A stretch of DNA of 64,000 nt from Olivibacter sp. SDN3 (GTDB lineage Bacteria; Bacteroidota; Bacteroidia; Sphingobacteriales; Sphingobacteriaceae), in contig NZ_CP060497.1 in the NCBI RefSeq assembly GCF_014334135.1, positions 1,178,001 through 1,242,000 of the forward strand. Reading direction: 5' to 3'. Every line of letters starts with the position of its first letter. Position 1 is the stretch's first letter. The position numbers and the translations under genes are program-made. Shown here one piece after another: positions 26,557 through 34,621 of this stretch. Below the pieces are notes generated by a model. It was not told the DNA's origin. It was given only the letters and a program-made list of their open reading frames with translations, and searched no databases.

Positions 26557-27279
26557 TTGCTTGATACAACGAGAAATATAGCAGTTTGTCTTAGTCCTGC
26601 TTTACTTCATTTGCATGATGTAAAAAACAGTATAGTAGTAGTCATCGATATATTTAGGGCCTCCTCTTCAATGTGTTATGGTCTTGCGAATGGCGCAGAA
26701 AGTATTATTCCGGTTGCTGAGGTTTCAACGTGCGCAATTTATAAAGATCATGGGTACTTGCTGGCTGCTGAAAGAAATGGTGAGATAGTAGACGGTTTCG
26801 ATTTTGGAAACTCCCCCTTTTCATATACCAGGGAAAAAGTAGCAGGAAGAACTATTGTATTAACTACTACTAATGGAACGAAAGCCATACATTTATCACG
26901 TGAGGCGAAAAGAGTCGTAATAGGATCGTTTTTAAATTTAACTGCTCTTTGTAATTGGCTCGATCAACAGGAAGAAAACGTTCTGCTGGTTTGTGCTGGA
27001 TGGAAAGACAATTTCAATTTAGAGGACACCGCATACGCGGGCGCGATAACAGAAAACTTAGGTGACAAATACCAGAAAGCGGATGATGCTTCGATAATGG
27101 CAGAGAATCTATACAAAACGGTCAAAGAAGACTTATCGGGGTTCCTAGCACAGAGTGCTCATAGCCAGCGATTGAAAAAACTAAATATCCAGCGGGATAT
27201 TGATTTTTGTTTGCAGATAGATACCCTGCAAACCATTCCTATTTTGCAGGGAGACCGATTGGTAGAATTGAAGGATTAA
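26557..27279 (+). CDS. comB: 2-phosphosulfolactate phosphatase-like protein (ComB family)
   Basis: Magnesium-dependent phosphatase family defined by the coenzyme M pathway, where ComB dephosphorylates 2-phosphosulfolactate. The 240 residues show VVVIDIFRASSSMCYGLANGAESIIPVAEV-type N-terminal sequence (seen at about 28-57), RTIVLTTTNGTKA and NFNLEDTAYAGAI, all family blocks. No ATG is available upstream of the conserved N terminus, because the frame runs straight back to the gcvT stop. TTG at 26557 is therefore the best start. The true substrate in this bacterium is unknown; sulfolactate or sulfonolipid metabolism is only a guess. Its end overlaps the convergent phosphatase gene by four bases. 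Confidence 0.82.
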   Translation: MLDTTRNIAVCLSPALLHLHDVKNSIVVVIDIFRASSSMCYGLANGAESIIPVAEVSTCAIYKDHGYLLAAERNGEIVDGFDFGNSPFSYTREKVAGRTIVLTTTNGTKAIHLSREAKRVVIGSFLNLTALCNWLDQQEENVLLVCAGWKDNFNLEDTAYAGAITENLGDKYQKADDASIMAENLYKTVKEDLSGFLAQSAHSQRLKKLNIQRDIDFCLQIDTLQTIPILQGDRLVELKD

Positions 27280-27713
27280 TCCTTCAATTCTTCTATTAGA
27301 ACTTCACATCTAGATGCGACCAGCTGATAAACGGTTTCGAACAAATTATCATCATAGTAGGGGTCTGGCACAATGCCATCTTCTAAAAACAACTTCACCT
27401 TTGTTTTTTCTTCAGCTGTTTTAGCTAAGGCTACTACGTCTCTTAGGTTTTGGCGATCCATTACCAATATATGGTCATACCTTGCAAAATCACGCTCATT
27501 AAATTGTCTTGCCCGTTGTTGGCTAATATCTACTCCATATTTTTTTGCAACAGCAACTGATCGTTTATCTGGGCATTGCCCTATATGCCAATTCCCGGTA
27601 CCTGCAGAATCGATTTCCCAACCAAGTTCTTTTTCCTTGACCATATGCGCAAGTACTCCATGAGCCAAAGGAGATCTACAAATATTACCTAAACAAACCA
27701 TTAATATTTTCAT
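27276..27713 (-). CDS. Low-molecular-weight protein-tyrosine phosphatase
   Basis: A 145-residue LMW-PTP. The P-loop CLGNICRS gives the nucleophile Cys7 and Arg13 right at the N terminus. The catalytic acid Asp sits in VPDPYYDD (about 112-119). Typical targets in bacteria are phosphotyrosine proteins of polysaccharide export or regulation, but no such genes are adjacent. It converges with comB, sharing four bases at the stop codons. Confidence 0.92.
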   Translation of the reverse strand: MKILMVCLGNICRSPLAHGVLAHMVKEKELGWEIDSAGTGNWHIGQCPDKRSVAVAKKYGVDISQQRARQFNERDFARYDHILVMDRQNLRDVVALAKTAEEKTKVKLFLEDGIVPDPYYDDNLFETVYQLVASRCEVLIEELKD

Positions 27714-27761
27714 TCGAATAATTTCTTTTAAATGGCAATGAAGCTTGCATGAGCCGAACTT

Positions 27762-29081
27762 CTAAAATTGCAAGGTAAAAATACTACCTTTTCCTTCTTC
27801 GGAATGGACTGCAATATTCCCCTTATGGACCAACATTATCTGCTTACTTAAGGTCAACCCCACCCCACTCCCACTTTTACGAGTGGTAAAGAAAGGAATA
27901 AAAATATTTTCTAACAAATCCTGAGGTATTCCGCTACCGTTGTCAGTTACTTTAATCTGTGGATTACCATTATTTGCAAGAGCAGCAACACTTATATAAG
28001 GATTCTCCACGCTCTTAACGGCTTCAACAGCATTTAACAACAAATTAATTAACACCTGTTCTATTAAATTGACATCTAAGGCCAGTTGCAATCCAGGATC
28101 TTTAAGGATAATATCGAGTTCAATATTCTTTTGAATCAGTGAAGGTTCCATCAGCTGGTAGAGATTTTCAAATAGATCTGCAGCGTACACTGTTGTAATT
28201 GTAGGCTGCGAAATTTTATTTAAACTGCGATAGGTTTCTGCAAATTTCAATAGACCTTCACTTCTCCGTTTTATGGTTTCGGTTCCCAAACGGATGTCAT
28301 CCAGCTCCTCACCGTTGGGCAATCCTTCCAATCGTTTCTTTAAGGTATCAGCCAGCGAAGAAATAGGAGCTATAGAATTCATAATCTCATGTGTTAGCAC
28401 GCGTAGCAACTTTTGCCAAGCTTGTGATTCGGTTACATCCAATGCCTCGCTGATGTTTTGAAAGGCTACTAGGCGGTAATGACCTTCGGTTGTTTGAAAA
28501 CTGCTCGCAGAAAGCTGTAGTTTCAGCATCCCTCTGGGTGTAGGCACGGTAAACAAATTCGTTTCTCCAGAAGGAATCTGCATAATTTTTTCATAGAGTT
28601 CTGGGTTTCGTTTATGTAATCCCGTAATTTTTGACAAATAAGGTATATTGAAAAGCTCTTTAAAAGCCTCATTCATCCATATTACTTTTTCAGTTCGCTC
28701 ATCGTAGGAAAGGATAGCGGTACTAACAAGTTCCAATATTTTCTGTAAATATTGGTATTGGGTTTCTCGTTCACTACTTATTTTTTTAAATACACCGTTA
28801 ATTTCGTTAAATGCTCCTCTTAAGGGTTTTATTTCCGGACCGGCATGCTGTAACGGGAAAAAGCGTGTAAAATCCCTATAGCGGGCCGCCTCAGCAAATT
28901 CTTCCAATTCTCTGCATGCTCTTAGTTGAGACCGAAAATTTAAAGTTAATATCCATATACAAATTGGGAATAAAAGTAAAGCATAGAGGTAGTGATTACG
29001 CAGTAGTAACCAACAAAATAAAACCACTACAGCAAAAAGGAGCAAGGCCCTAAAAATAATCAAAAGACGTAATCGATTCAT
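27762..29081 (-). CDS. Sensor histidine kinase of an NtrB/NtrY-type two-component system
   Basis: Membrane sensor kinase of 439 residues, partner of the sigma-54 activator encoded just upstream. Two membrane segments (about 7-25 and 30-48) have almost no periplasmic loop between them. A HAMP-like linker, a PAS-like domain (about 115-215), a HisKA helix with the phospho-acceptor His in LTHEIMNS (about 233) and a HATPase domain follow. The last contains NLLLNAVEAV, DNGSGIP and GSGVGLTLSKQI. With so little sequence outside the membrane, the signal is probably sensed within the membrane or cytoplasm. Its ATG overlaps the regulator stop by one base (TGATG), so translation is coupled. Confidence 0.92.
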   Translation of the reverse strand: MNRLRLLIIFRALLLFAVVVLFCWLLLRNHYLYALLLFPICIWILTLNFRSQLRACRELEEFAEAARYRDFTRFFPLQHAGPEIKPLRGAFNEINGVFKKISSERETQYQYLQKILELVSTAILSYDERTEKVIWMNEAFKELFNIPYLSKITGLHKRNPELYEKIMQIPSGETNLFTVPTPRGMLKLQLSASSFQTTEGHYRLVAFQNISEALDVTESQAWQKLLRVLTHEIMNSIAPISSLADTLKKRLEGLPNGEELDDIRLGTETIKRRSEGLLKFAETYRSLNKISQPTITTVYAADLFENLYQLMEPSLIQKNIELDIILKDPGLQLALDVNLIEQVLINLLLNAVEAVKSVENPYISVAALANNGNPQIKVTDNGSGIPQDLLENIFIPFFTTRKSGSGVGLTLSKQIMLVHKGNIAVHSEEGKGSIFTLQF

Positions 29082-30424
29082 CAGATATTATACTTACTCA
29101 AACGTCTGTAAAGGGCGGTACGTGTTAGCCCCAGTTCCTGCGACGCTTTACTGATGTTGCCGTTATGCTTTTCAATCACTTTCATTATCGTATTCTTTTC
29201 CATCTCAACCAAGTTGTACTCGTCCTGTTCATCAATTTTTCCAGGGGCATTTCGTTCGATCGGTGAAAAAATGATATCCTCGGGTGTTAGTGTCTCCCCA
29301 TCGGCCATAATAATAGCTCTTTCTATGCTGTATTGTAGTTCTCGCACGTTTCCCGGATAGTGGTATCGCAACAACTTCTCTTCTGTTTTTCTATCCAGCT
29401 CGGGAACAGATTTAGCATACTTTAGCGCATAACGCTGTACGAAATGCCGAGCTAGTAATAACACATCATCCCCTCTTTCCCGAAGCGGAGGCACTTGTAC
29501 CTCCACGGTATTAATTCTATAAATGAGGTCTTTTCTAAACTGGTTTTCGTTTGCCAGTGCCGAAAGGGGCATATTGGTAGCACATAGTAGGCGAATATCT
29601 ACGGGAATGGATTTGTTGCTTCCCAATGGTATTACCTGTCTGTTCTGCAAGACACTCAGCAATTTGGCTTGCTGTTGCAAGGAGATGTTCCCAATCTCAT
29701 CGAGAAACAAAGTGCCTTTATCTGCAGCTTCAAAGCGCCCTAGGCGATCTTCTCTCGCATCAGTAAAGGCCCCTTTCTTATGTCCAAAAAGCTCACTCTC
29801 AAATAATGTATCAGTCAGCGCTCCTACATCCACTTTCACATATGGCATAGCAGCCCGATGTGATGAACGATGAATCATGTCTGCTATCACGTCTTTTCCT
29901 GTTCCATTTTCGCCCAATATTAAGATGTTGGCATCGGTAGGTGCAATCTTACTGATCTTATGCAAAAGCAATTTCATAACTTCCGACTCTCCGATTAGGT
30001 CGCTGCTCATCATTTTTGAAGGCTCTGGCTTCTTTTTTGACTGCTTTTTATTGAGTATATCGGCAATCACGTTCAAAAGTTGTTCATTTTGCCAAGGTTT
30101 AACAATAAAGTCTGTAGCCCCTTGCTTCAACGATGTAACAGCCAAATCGATGGCGCCGTAGGCAGTGATCATAATGACCGGCATGTCTGGTCGGATTTTT
30201 TTTATTCGATTCAGCCAGAACAATCCTTCATTCCCTGTATTTATAGCACTTTTAAAATTCATATCCAGCAACACCAGATCTATGGCGTCACGTGACAAAA
30301 TTGCCGGAATGTTTTCGGGATTCTTATCTGCAATCACTTCTGTCACCTCTCTTTTCAGTAGAAGCTTAACTGCTGTCAAAACATCCGGGTCATCATCTAC
30401 TATTAGTATACGGGCATGTTTCAT
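29081..30424 (-). CDS. Sigma-54-dependent response regulator, NtrC family
   Basis: Phospho-activated enhancer-binding protein. The 447 residues comprise a receiver domain (about 1-122, phospho-acceptor Asp54 in VLLDMNF and Lys109 in VKPW) and a central AAA+ domain (about 142-370) with Walker A GENGTGKD (171-178), the sigma-54 contact loop GAFTDA (218-223) and Walker B TLFLDEIGN. A C-terminal Fis-type helix-turn-helix ends with LTRTALYRRLSKYNI. The loop reads GAFTDA rather than GAFTGA, a variant that is not rare. Tandem palindromes at 30592-30628, in the divergent region, are the best candidates for its binding sites. Confidence 0.93.
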   Translation of the reverse strand: MKHARILIVDDDPDVLTAVKLLLKREVTEVIADKNPENIPAILSRDAIDLVLLDMNFKSAINTGNEGLFWLNRIKKIRPDMPVIMITAYGAIDLAVTSLKQGATDFIVKPWQNEQLLNVIADILNKKQSKKKPEPSKMMSSDLIGESEVMKLLLHKISKIAPTDANILILGENGTGKDVIADMIHRSSHRAAMPYVKVDVGALTDTLFESELFGHKKGAFTDAREDRLGRFEAADKGTLFLDEIGNISLQQQAKLLSVLQNRQVIPLGSNKSIPVDIRLLCATNMPLSALANENQFRKDLIYRINTVEVQVPPLRERGDDVLLLARHFVQRYALKYAKSVPELDRKTEEKLLRYHYPGNVRELQYSIERAIIMADGETLTPEDIIFSPIERNAPGKIDEQDEYNLVEMEKNTIMKVIEKHNGNISKASQELGLTRTALYRRLSKYNI

Positions 30425-30591
30425 ATTTTCTAGCTTATAGCTCCCGGCAATGGCCGTCGGCCTTTTAATTTATTTCAAATGATCTCTTCTACAGAAATAC
30501 GATTTTATCTCCATCTTGTAAATCTACAATTATACCATTATTAATAAAAGGCTGATAATCAGAAAAGCTTTCATTGACGCAATATTTAATC

Positions 30592-30628
30592 TGTACGCAA
30601 GCGCACATAAAGTGTCCGATATCGAACA
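30592..30628. promoter_or_regulatory. Tandem palindromes, probable enhancer for the NtrC-type regulator
   Basis: Two copies of TGTnCG-N4-CGnACA: TGTACGCAAGCGCACA at 30592-30607 and TGTCCGATATCGAACA at 30613-30628. Both keep every fixed position. Their centres are 21 bp apart, two helical turns, which is typical of enhancer pairs for NtrC-like activators. They lie upstream of the adaptor gene. The same arrangement recurs at 55374-55410 and 61965-62001. Confidence 0.75.
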
Positions 30629-30670
30629 GTGCATCTCGGCCGAAAAAGCTTAATAAGCTGATTATTAAAT

Positions 30671-30686
30671 AGGTATTTTTATGGCA
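30671..30686 (+). promoter_or_regulatory. Candidate sigma-54 promoter of the efflux operon
   Basis: AGGTATTTTTATGGCA has the invariant GG (30672-30673) and GC (30684-30685) separated by exactly ten bases, as at -24/-12 of sigma-54 promoters. It is about 44 bases downstream of the second palindrome and 55 bases before the ATG at 30740. A neighbouring TGGCAC at 30682 with TTG ten bases on is an alternative, but its spacing is one base short. Confidence 0.5.
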
Positions 30687-30739
30687 CAAGCTTGTAGGCT
30701 AAATAGGTAACCGGAAAAACACCTGGTATTAACACGAAA

Positions 30740-31990
30740 ATGGATAGAGCATTACCAAAAAAGAGATGGACAAATAAGCGGATCGCTACCTTAGTAGGGG
30801 TTGTCGGCATAGGAGCGTTAATTTTTTCAAGTTATTATTTTACTTCTGGAAATTCAAGGCTAAATGTGGATGCGGAGCGAATAACTTTATCAGAAGTTTC
30901 GGAAGGCCCCTTTAGAGAGTTCATTCCTGTAAATGGTATGGTGATGCCGATCAGCACGATTTATCTGGACGCTTCTGAAGGGGGGCGTGTAGAAGAAAGA
31001 TTTGTTGAAGATGGAGCAGTTTTAAAAAAGGGAGATCCTATTATGCGCCTATCGAATACCGATTTAGAATTAAGCTTAGTGAATCAAGAGACTCAGGTGC
31101 TCAATCTATTGACCCAAGCGCAGATTTCAGAAACTCAAGCGCAGCAAGCTTCGATCAGTAACAAAAACAGCTTGGCTACCGCAAATAACGGACTAGTGGA
31201 GGCAAAGCGTGTATACGAGCTCAACAAACATCTTTATGAGCAAAAAGCCATTGGAAAACAGGAATATCAAGAGGCTTTGAATGAGTATAATTATCAGAAA
31301 GAGATGTATGAGTTAACCAAGCAAAATGTGATGCAAGACTCGATCATCAACCGCCGTAATATGGAACAAAGTAAACGTACCTATGGTAGTACAAATACAT
31401 CTCTGGAACTAATGCGACGCAAGGTGGACGATCTCATCGTGAGAGCACCTGTTGACGGTCAGCTGACCGCTTTGGATGCAGAGATCGGTCAAAGCAAAGT
31501 ACCGGGAGACCGTTTCGGCCAGATCGATGTCCTAAGCGGCTTTAAAGTGCGCGCCGATATTGATGAGCATTATATTTCACGTATTTATCCGGATCTAGAT
31601 GGTGAGGTGGTCTTGTCTGGCAAAGCGTATAAATTGAAGATCAGGAAGGTATATACACAAGTATTAAACGGACGTTTTCAGGTGGATATGGAGTTTGAAG
31701 GTGATGTACCAAAAGGTATCCGTCGGGGGCAAACCTTACAGATTCGTCTGGCTTTGAGTGATGAGACAAAAGCAGTCTTACTGCCTAAGGGAGGATTCTA
31801 TCAGCAAACGGGAGGTAATTGGGTATTTAAATTGAGTGCTGACGGAAAGACGGCCTACAGAGCAGATGTTCAATTAGGAAGACAAAACCCCGATTATTAT
31901 GAAGTAATTCAAGGCTTAGAGCCCGGAGAAAAAGTAGTAACTTCAAGTTATGAAACCTATGATAAGGTACAGGAGTTAAACATTAAATAG
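30740..31990 (+). CDS. Periplasmic adaptor of an ABC efflux system (HlyD/MacA-like)
   Basis: Membrane-fusion protein of 416 residues: one N-terminal membrane anchor (about 15-33), a biotinyl-lipoyl-like half-motif with EGGRVEERFVEDGAVLKKGD (about 85-104), a long coiled-coil hairpin (about 118-225), the second lipoyl half (VRAPVDGQL), then beta-barrel and membrane-proximal domains ending at GLEPGEKVVTS. It bridges an inner-membrane ABC transporter and an outer-membrane channel. The ABC ATPase gene follows after 53 bases. No permease or TolC gene lies in the operon, so partners must be encoded elsewhere. Confidence 0.9.
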   Translation: MDRALPKKRWTNKRIATLVGVVGIGALIFSSYYFTSGNSRLNVDAERITLSEVSEGPFREFIPVNGMVMPISTIYLDASEGGRVEERFVEDGAVLKKGDPIMRLSNTDLELSLVNQETQVLNLLTQAQISETQAQQASISNKNSLATANNGLVEAKRVYELNKHLYEQKAIGKQEYQEALNEYNYQKEMYELTKQNVMQDSIINRRNMEQSKRTYGSTNTSLELMRRKVDDLIVRAPVDGQLTALDAEIGQSKVPGDRFGQIDVLSGFKVRADIDEHYISRIYPDLDGEVVLSGKAYKLKIRKVYTQVLNGRFQVDMEFEGDVPKGIRRGQTLQIRLALSDETKAVLLPKGGFYQQTGGNWVFKLSADGKTAYRADVQLGRQNPDYYEVIQGLEPGEKVVTSSYETYDKVQELNIK

Positions 31991-32043
31991 TGATCCTCAT
32001 CGTGCAGTCGATGAGTTATAAATAAAACGCTTAAGCATAAAAA

Positions 32044-32718
32044 ATGATAAAAATAACTGACCTCCAAAAATTCTACCGTACAGAAGAAGTGGAAACGGTA
32101 GCATTGAACAATCTCAGCATTGAGGTTGAAAAAGGGGAATTTGTTGCGGTGATGGGCCCTTCTGGCTGTGGAAAATCAACGTTACTCAACATCGTAGGTC
32201 TCTTGGACGATCTTGATGAGGGTAGCTATCTTTTTAACGACATTGAAGTAGCCAAGTTCAATGAACGTAAACGTTCCGATCTGCGCAAACATAATATTGG
32301 CTTCGTTTTCCAGAGTTTTAATCTCATCGACGAGTTAACCGTTTTTGAGAATATAGAACTGCCTCTCATATATACCAAGGTGCCATCAGCTGAACGAAAA
32401 AAACGTGTAGAAGAAGTATTGGAAAAAGTACAGATCATGCATCGTCGCAATCATTTTCCTCAGCAGTTATCTGGGGGACAGCAGCAGCGTGTAGCGGTAG
32501 CCCGAGCAGTAGTGAACAACCCAAAGCTAATCCTTGCCGATGAGCCTACCGGTAACCTTGACTCCAATAACGGTAACGAGGTTATGCAGTTGTTAACGGA
32601 ACTTAATGAGCAAGGCACGACTATCGTTATGGTGACACACAGCGAGCATGATGCCCGTTATAGCGACCGCATCATCCGCATGCTGGACGGGCAGGTTGTG
32701 ATGAGCACTGTGGGATAG
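32044..32718 (+). CDS. ABC transporter ATP-binding protein, MacB/LolD type
   Basis: A stand-alone nucleotide-binding subunit of 224 residues. Walker A is GPSGCGKST (38-46), the Q-loop is in [16 protein letters not shown], the signature LSGGQQQR lies near 142, Walker B is [13 protein letters not shown] and the switch His is in [14 protein letters not shown]. It belongs to the MacB/LolD/FtsE group, which works with FtsX-type permeases. Two permeases of this type are encoded 23 and 30 kb downstream and carry the same upstream palindromes. Confidence 0.95.
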   Translation: MIKITDLQKFYRTEEVETVALNNLSIEVEKGEFVAVMGPSGCGKSTLLNIVGLLDDLDEGSYLFNDIEVAKFNERKRSDLRKHNIGFVFQSFNLIDELTVFENIELPLIYTKVPSAERKKRVEEVLEKVQIMHRRNHFPQQLSGGQQQRVAVARAVVNNPKLILADEPTGNLDSNNGNEVMQLLTELNEQGTTIVMVTHSEHDARYSDRIIRMLDGQVVMSTVG

Positions 32719-32788
32719 TTTTGTAAAACATTGTTATTTTATGCAACGTTTATTTCCATCTAGCGTCTTATAGATAAACACCAATGAT

Positions 32789-33775
32789 ATGAACAAAACT
32801 TTCCTTTTCTTTATTGCCTTTTGCAGCAGCTGTTTTTTGGCAATAGCCCAAGACTCAGGCACTCCCCATATCAATCAATCGCTTAGCGATGCTAATATCC
32901 GGTCGGTTGACCTGCAAACATCTGGTGGCAGTTTAACCGTTACTGGTGTAGCTGATGGAGAAGCCCGCCTGGAAGTATATGTGAATAGTAACAACGGTAA
33001 TAAGCACTTAAGTAAAGACGAGATTGAAAAGAAGTTAGCTGCTGATTACGATCTGAAGATCAGTTCCAATGGCGGTCAACTAATTGCTCATGCAAAACCT
33101 AAAAGAGGTTTTAAAAACTGGAACAATACCCTCTCGATTTCTTTCAAGGCCTATGTGCCTAAGGCATCTACAGCAACACTGAAGACCAGCGGTGGAAGTT
33201 TAATGCTAGAAGGTATTGAAGGCACCGTGGATGGTGCAACTTCTGGTGGTAGCATTAAGGCAAAAAACCTAAAAAACAACGTAAGCTTAAAAACCAGTGG
33301 CGGCAGTATACTTGCTGAAAACTCCACGGGAGAATTAACCTTGTTAACCTCTGGCGGATCTATCAACTTGAGCGATCTGAAAGGCAAAATAACTGCTAAA
33401 ACCAGTGGAGGGAGTATTCAAGCGGTTGGCATAACAGGAGAACTTATCGCTGGTACATCTGGGGGCAGCATCCATGCCGACCGTATCGACGGCAGTATAG
33501 ATGTTGGCACCAGCGCGGGCAGTGCCACAGTAAATATGCTTACTGTCGATAAATACGTAAAGGTGAATGTTTCCACCGGACAGGTCCAGCTTCAATTACC
33601 GATGGATAAGGGATTAGATCTTAACTTGAGTGCAAGCAGAGTAAACCTACCTAACCTCGGTGACTTCAGTGGTAGCCGCGAAAAAAATCGGGTACAGGGC
33701 AAACTAAATGGTGGTGGTGCCAAGGTAGATGTCGCTGTCAGCATGGGAAATCTGACCTTAAGTGCTTTAAATTAA
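32789..33775 (+). CDS. DUF4097-type beta-strand-repeat protein, exported
   Basis: A 328-residue protein with a signal peptide (about 1-20). From about 45 to 245 it consists of repeats about 18-20 residues long, each with the core TSGGS (eight copies, the last TSAGS), alternating with hydrophobic strands. This suggests a beta-solenoid. Bacteroidetes proteins of this kind fall under DUF4097 and have no assigned enzymatic role. It lies 70 bases after the ABC ATPase and before a terminator, so it is the third gene of the efflux operon. It may be a surface or periplasmic accessory of the exporter or simply co-regulated. Confidence 0.82.
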   Translation: MNKTFLFFIAFCSSCFLAIAQDSGTPHINQSLSDANIRSVDLQTSGGSLTVTGVADGEARLEVYVNSNNGNKHLSKDEIEKKLAADYDLKISSNGGQLIAHAKPKRGFKNWNNTLSISFKAYVPKASTATLKTSGGSLMLEGIEGTVDGATSGGSIKAKNLKNNVSLKTSGGSILAENSTGELTLLTSGGSINLSDLKGKITAKTSGGSIQAVGITGELIAGTSGGSIHADRIDGSIDVGTSAGSATVNMLTVDKYVKVNVSTGQVQLQLPMDKGLDLNLSASRVNLPNLGDFSGSREKNRVQGKLNGGGAKVDVAVSMGNLTLSALN

Positions 33776-33810
33776 CCTTACATAGTAGGTCTCTTCTTTT
33801 TATTTTCAAG

Positions 33811-33839
33811 AACACGGCTATTACAGCCGTGTTTTTTTT
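33811..33839 (+). terminator. Terminator of the efflux operon
   Basis: AACACGGCT at 33811-33819 and AGCCGTGTT at 33825-33833 form a perfect 9-bp stem with a 5-base loop followed by a run of T. It separates the DUF4097 gene from the galactonate-type operon. Confidence 0.9.
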
Positions 33840-33910
33840 CTTCTCTTCATTCCATTGCTTTTCTTCTCAGAAAATTATTATATTCAACGCATAAACCATA
33901 CAACGGACAT

Positions 33911-34552
33911 ATGACTGCCCTTGAGCATTTACTAACCCATCGTTTAATTTGCATTATTCGCGGAAATTTTTCAGAAGAAGCCGTTCTTGCCATTGCCAAA
34001 ACGCTTTATCAAGCGGGTATACGGACATTAGAGATCACACTTAATTCGCCAGGAGCATTGTCCTTTATAGAAAAACTTAGCGACACCTATGAAAACCGCT
34101 TGCTCATCGGTGCAGGAACTGTTTTGAGTAAAAAAAGTGTACAAGAAGCTGTCCATGCAGGAGCACAATTTATGCTGTCGCCAAATGTCGATGTTGGCGT
34201 CATTGAAACCACTAAACAGCTGGGCAAAGCAAGTATTCCGGGAGGTTTTACCGCAACAGAAATTCAATTCGCGCATCACGTTGGCGGAGATATTATCAAG
34301 GTTTTTCCGGCACGGTTAGGCGCTACCTATATCGCTGATATCCAAGCCCCTTTGCCACACATTCCTTTACTACCAACCGGAGGTGTTCACTTACAAAACA
34401 TCGCCGACTTCCATCGTGCCGGTGCTGTAGGTTTTGGAATAGGCAGTTCGCTTGTACCTTCGGACTTCAGCACCACGGACAGCAACCTTCACGAACTCGA
34501 ATTAAAAGCCCGGCAATATACCGATCTTTTGCATAAACTTGGCGCTAAATAA
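33911..34552 (+). CDS. dgoA: KDPG/KDPGal aldolase
   Basis: Class I aldolase cleaving 2-keto-3-deoxy-6-phospho-sugar acids to pyruvate and glyceraldehyde 3-phosphate. The 213 residues show the catalytic Glu in TLEITLNSPGA (about 41), GAGTVLS, FMLSPNVD, the Schiff-base Lys in IIKVFPA (about 130) and LLPTGGVHLQN. Eda and DgoA belong to the same family. The neighbouring sugar-acid importer and DgoK-type kinase favour the galactonate role. The importer gene begins 69 bases downstream. Confidence 0.88.
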   Translation: MTALEHLLTHRLICIIRGNFSEEAVLAIAKTLYQAGIRTLEITLNSPGALSFIEKLSDTYENRLLIGAGTVLSKKSVQEAVHAGAQFMLSPNVDVGVIETTKQLGKASIPGGFTATEIQFAHHVGGDIIKVFPARLGATYIADIQAPLPHIPLLPTGGVHLQNIADFHRAGAVGFGIGSSLVPSDFSTTDSNLHELELKARQYTDLLHKLGAK

Positions 34553-34621
34553 TACCATATTGTGCGCTGCACATATACTGAAGCTTTATGAACCCCGTTA
34601 TGTATAAACAAACCTGAGATT

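Larger units (their letters stand above)
30425..30739. other. Divergent control region between the regulator and the efflux operon
   Basis: This 315-base region holds no convincing gene. It carries two palindromes (30592-30607 and 30613-30628) and a GG-N10-GC element (30671-30686), listed separately. No TAnnTTTG promoter is obvious toward either side. A minus-strand frame at 30489-30689 overlaps all these sites and is regarded as spurious. Confidence 0.6.

Noticed and set aside
30489-30689. Minus-strand open frame of 66 codons upstream of the efflux operon.
   Set aside because: It overlaps the palindrome pair and the candidate sigma-54 promoter, shows no family resemblance, and has no promoter of its own.
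30682-30696. TGGCACAAGCTTGTA as a classical sigma-54 promoter.
   Set aside because: TGGCAC is a perfect -24 box, but TTG follows one base too early and GC is absent at -12. The overlapping GG-N10-GC at 30671-30686 fits the spacing better.
34561-34573. Palindrome TGTGCGCTGCACA between the aldolase and transporter genes.
   Set aside because: Its spacing differs from the exporter motif and it lies inside an operon; more likely a chance or mRNA hairpin.
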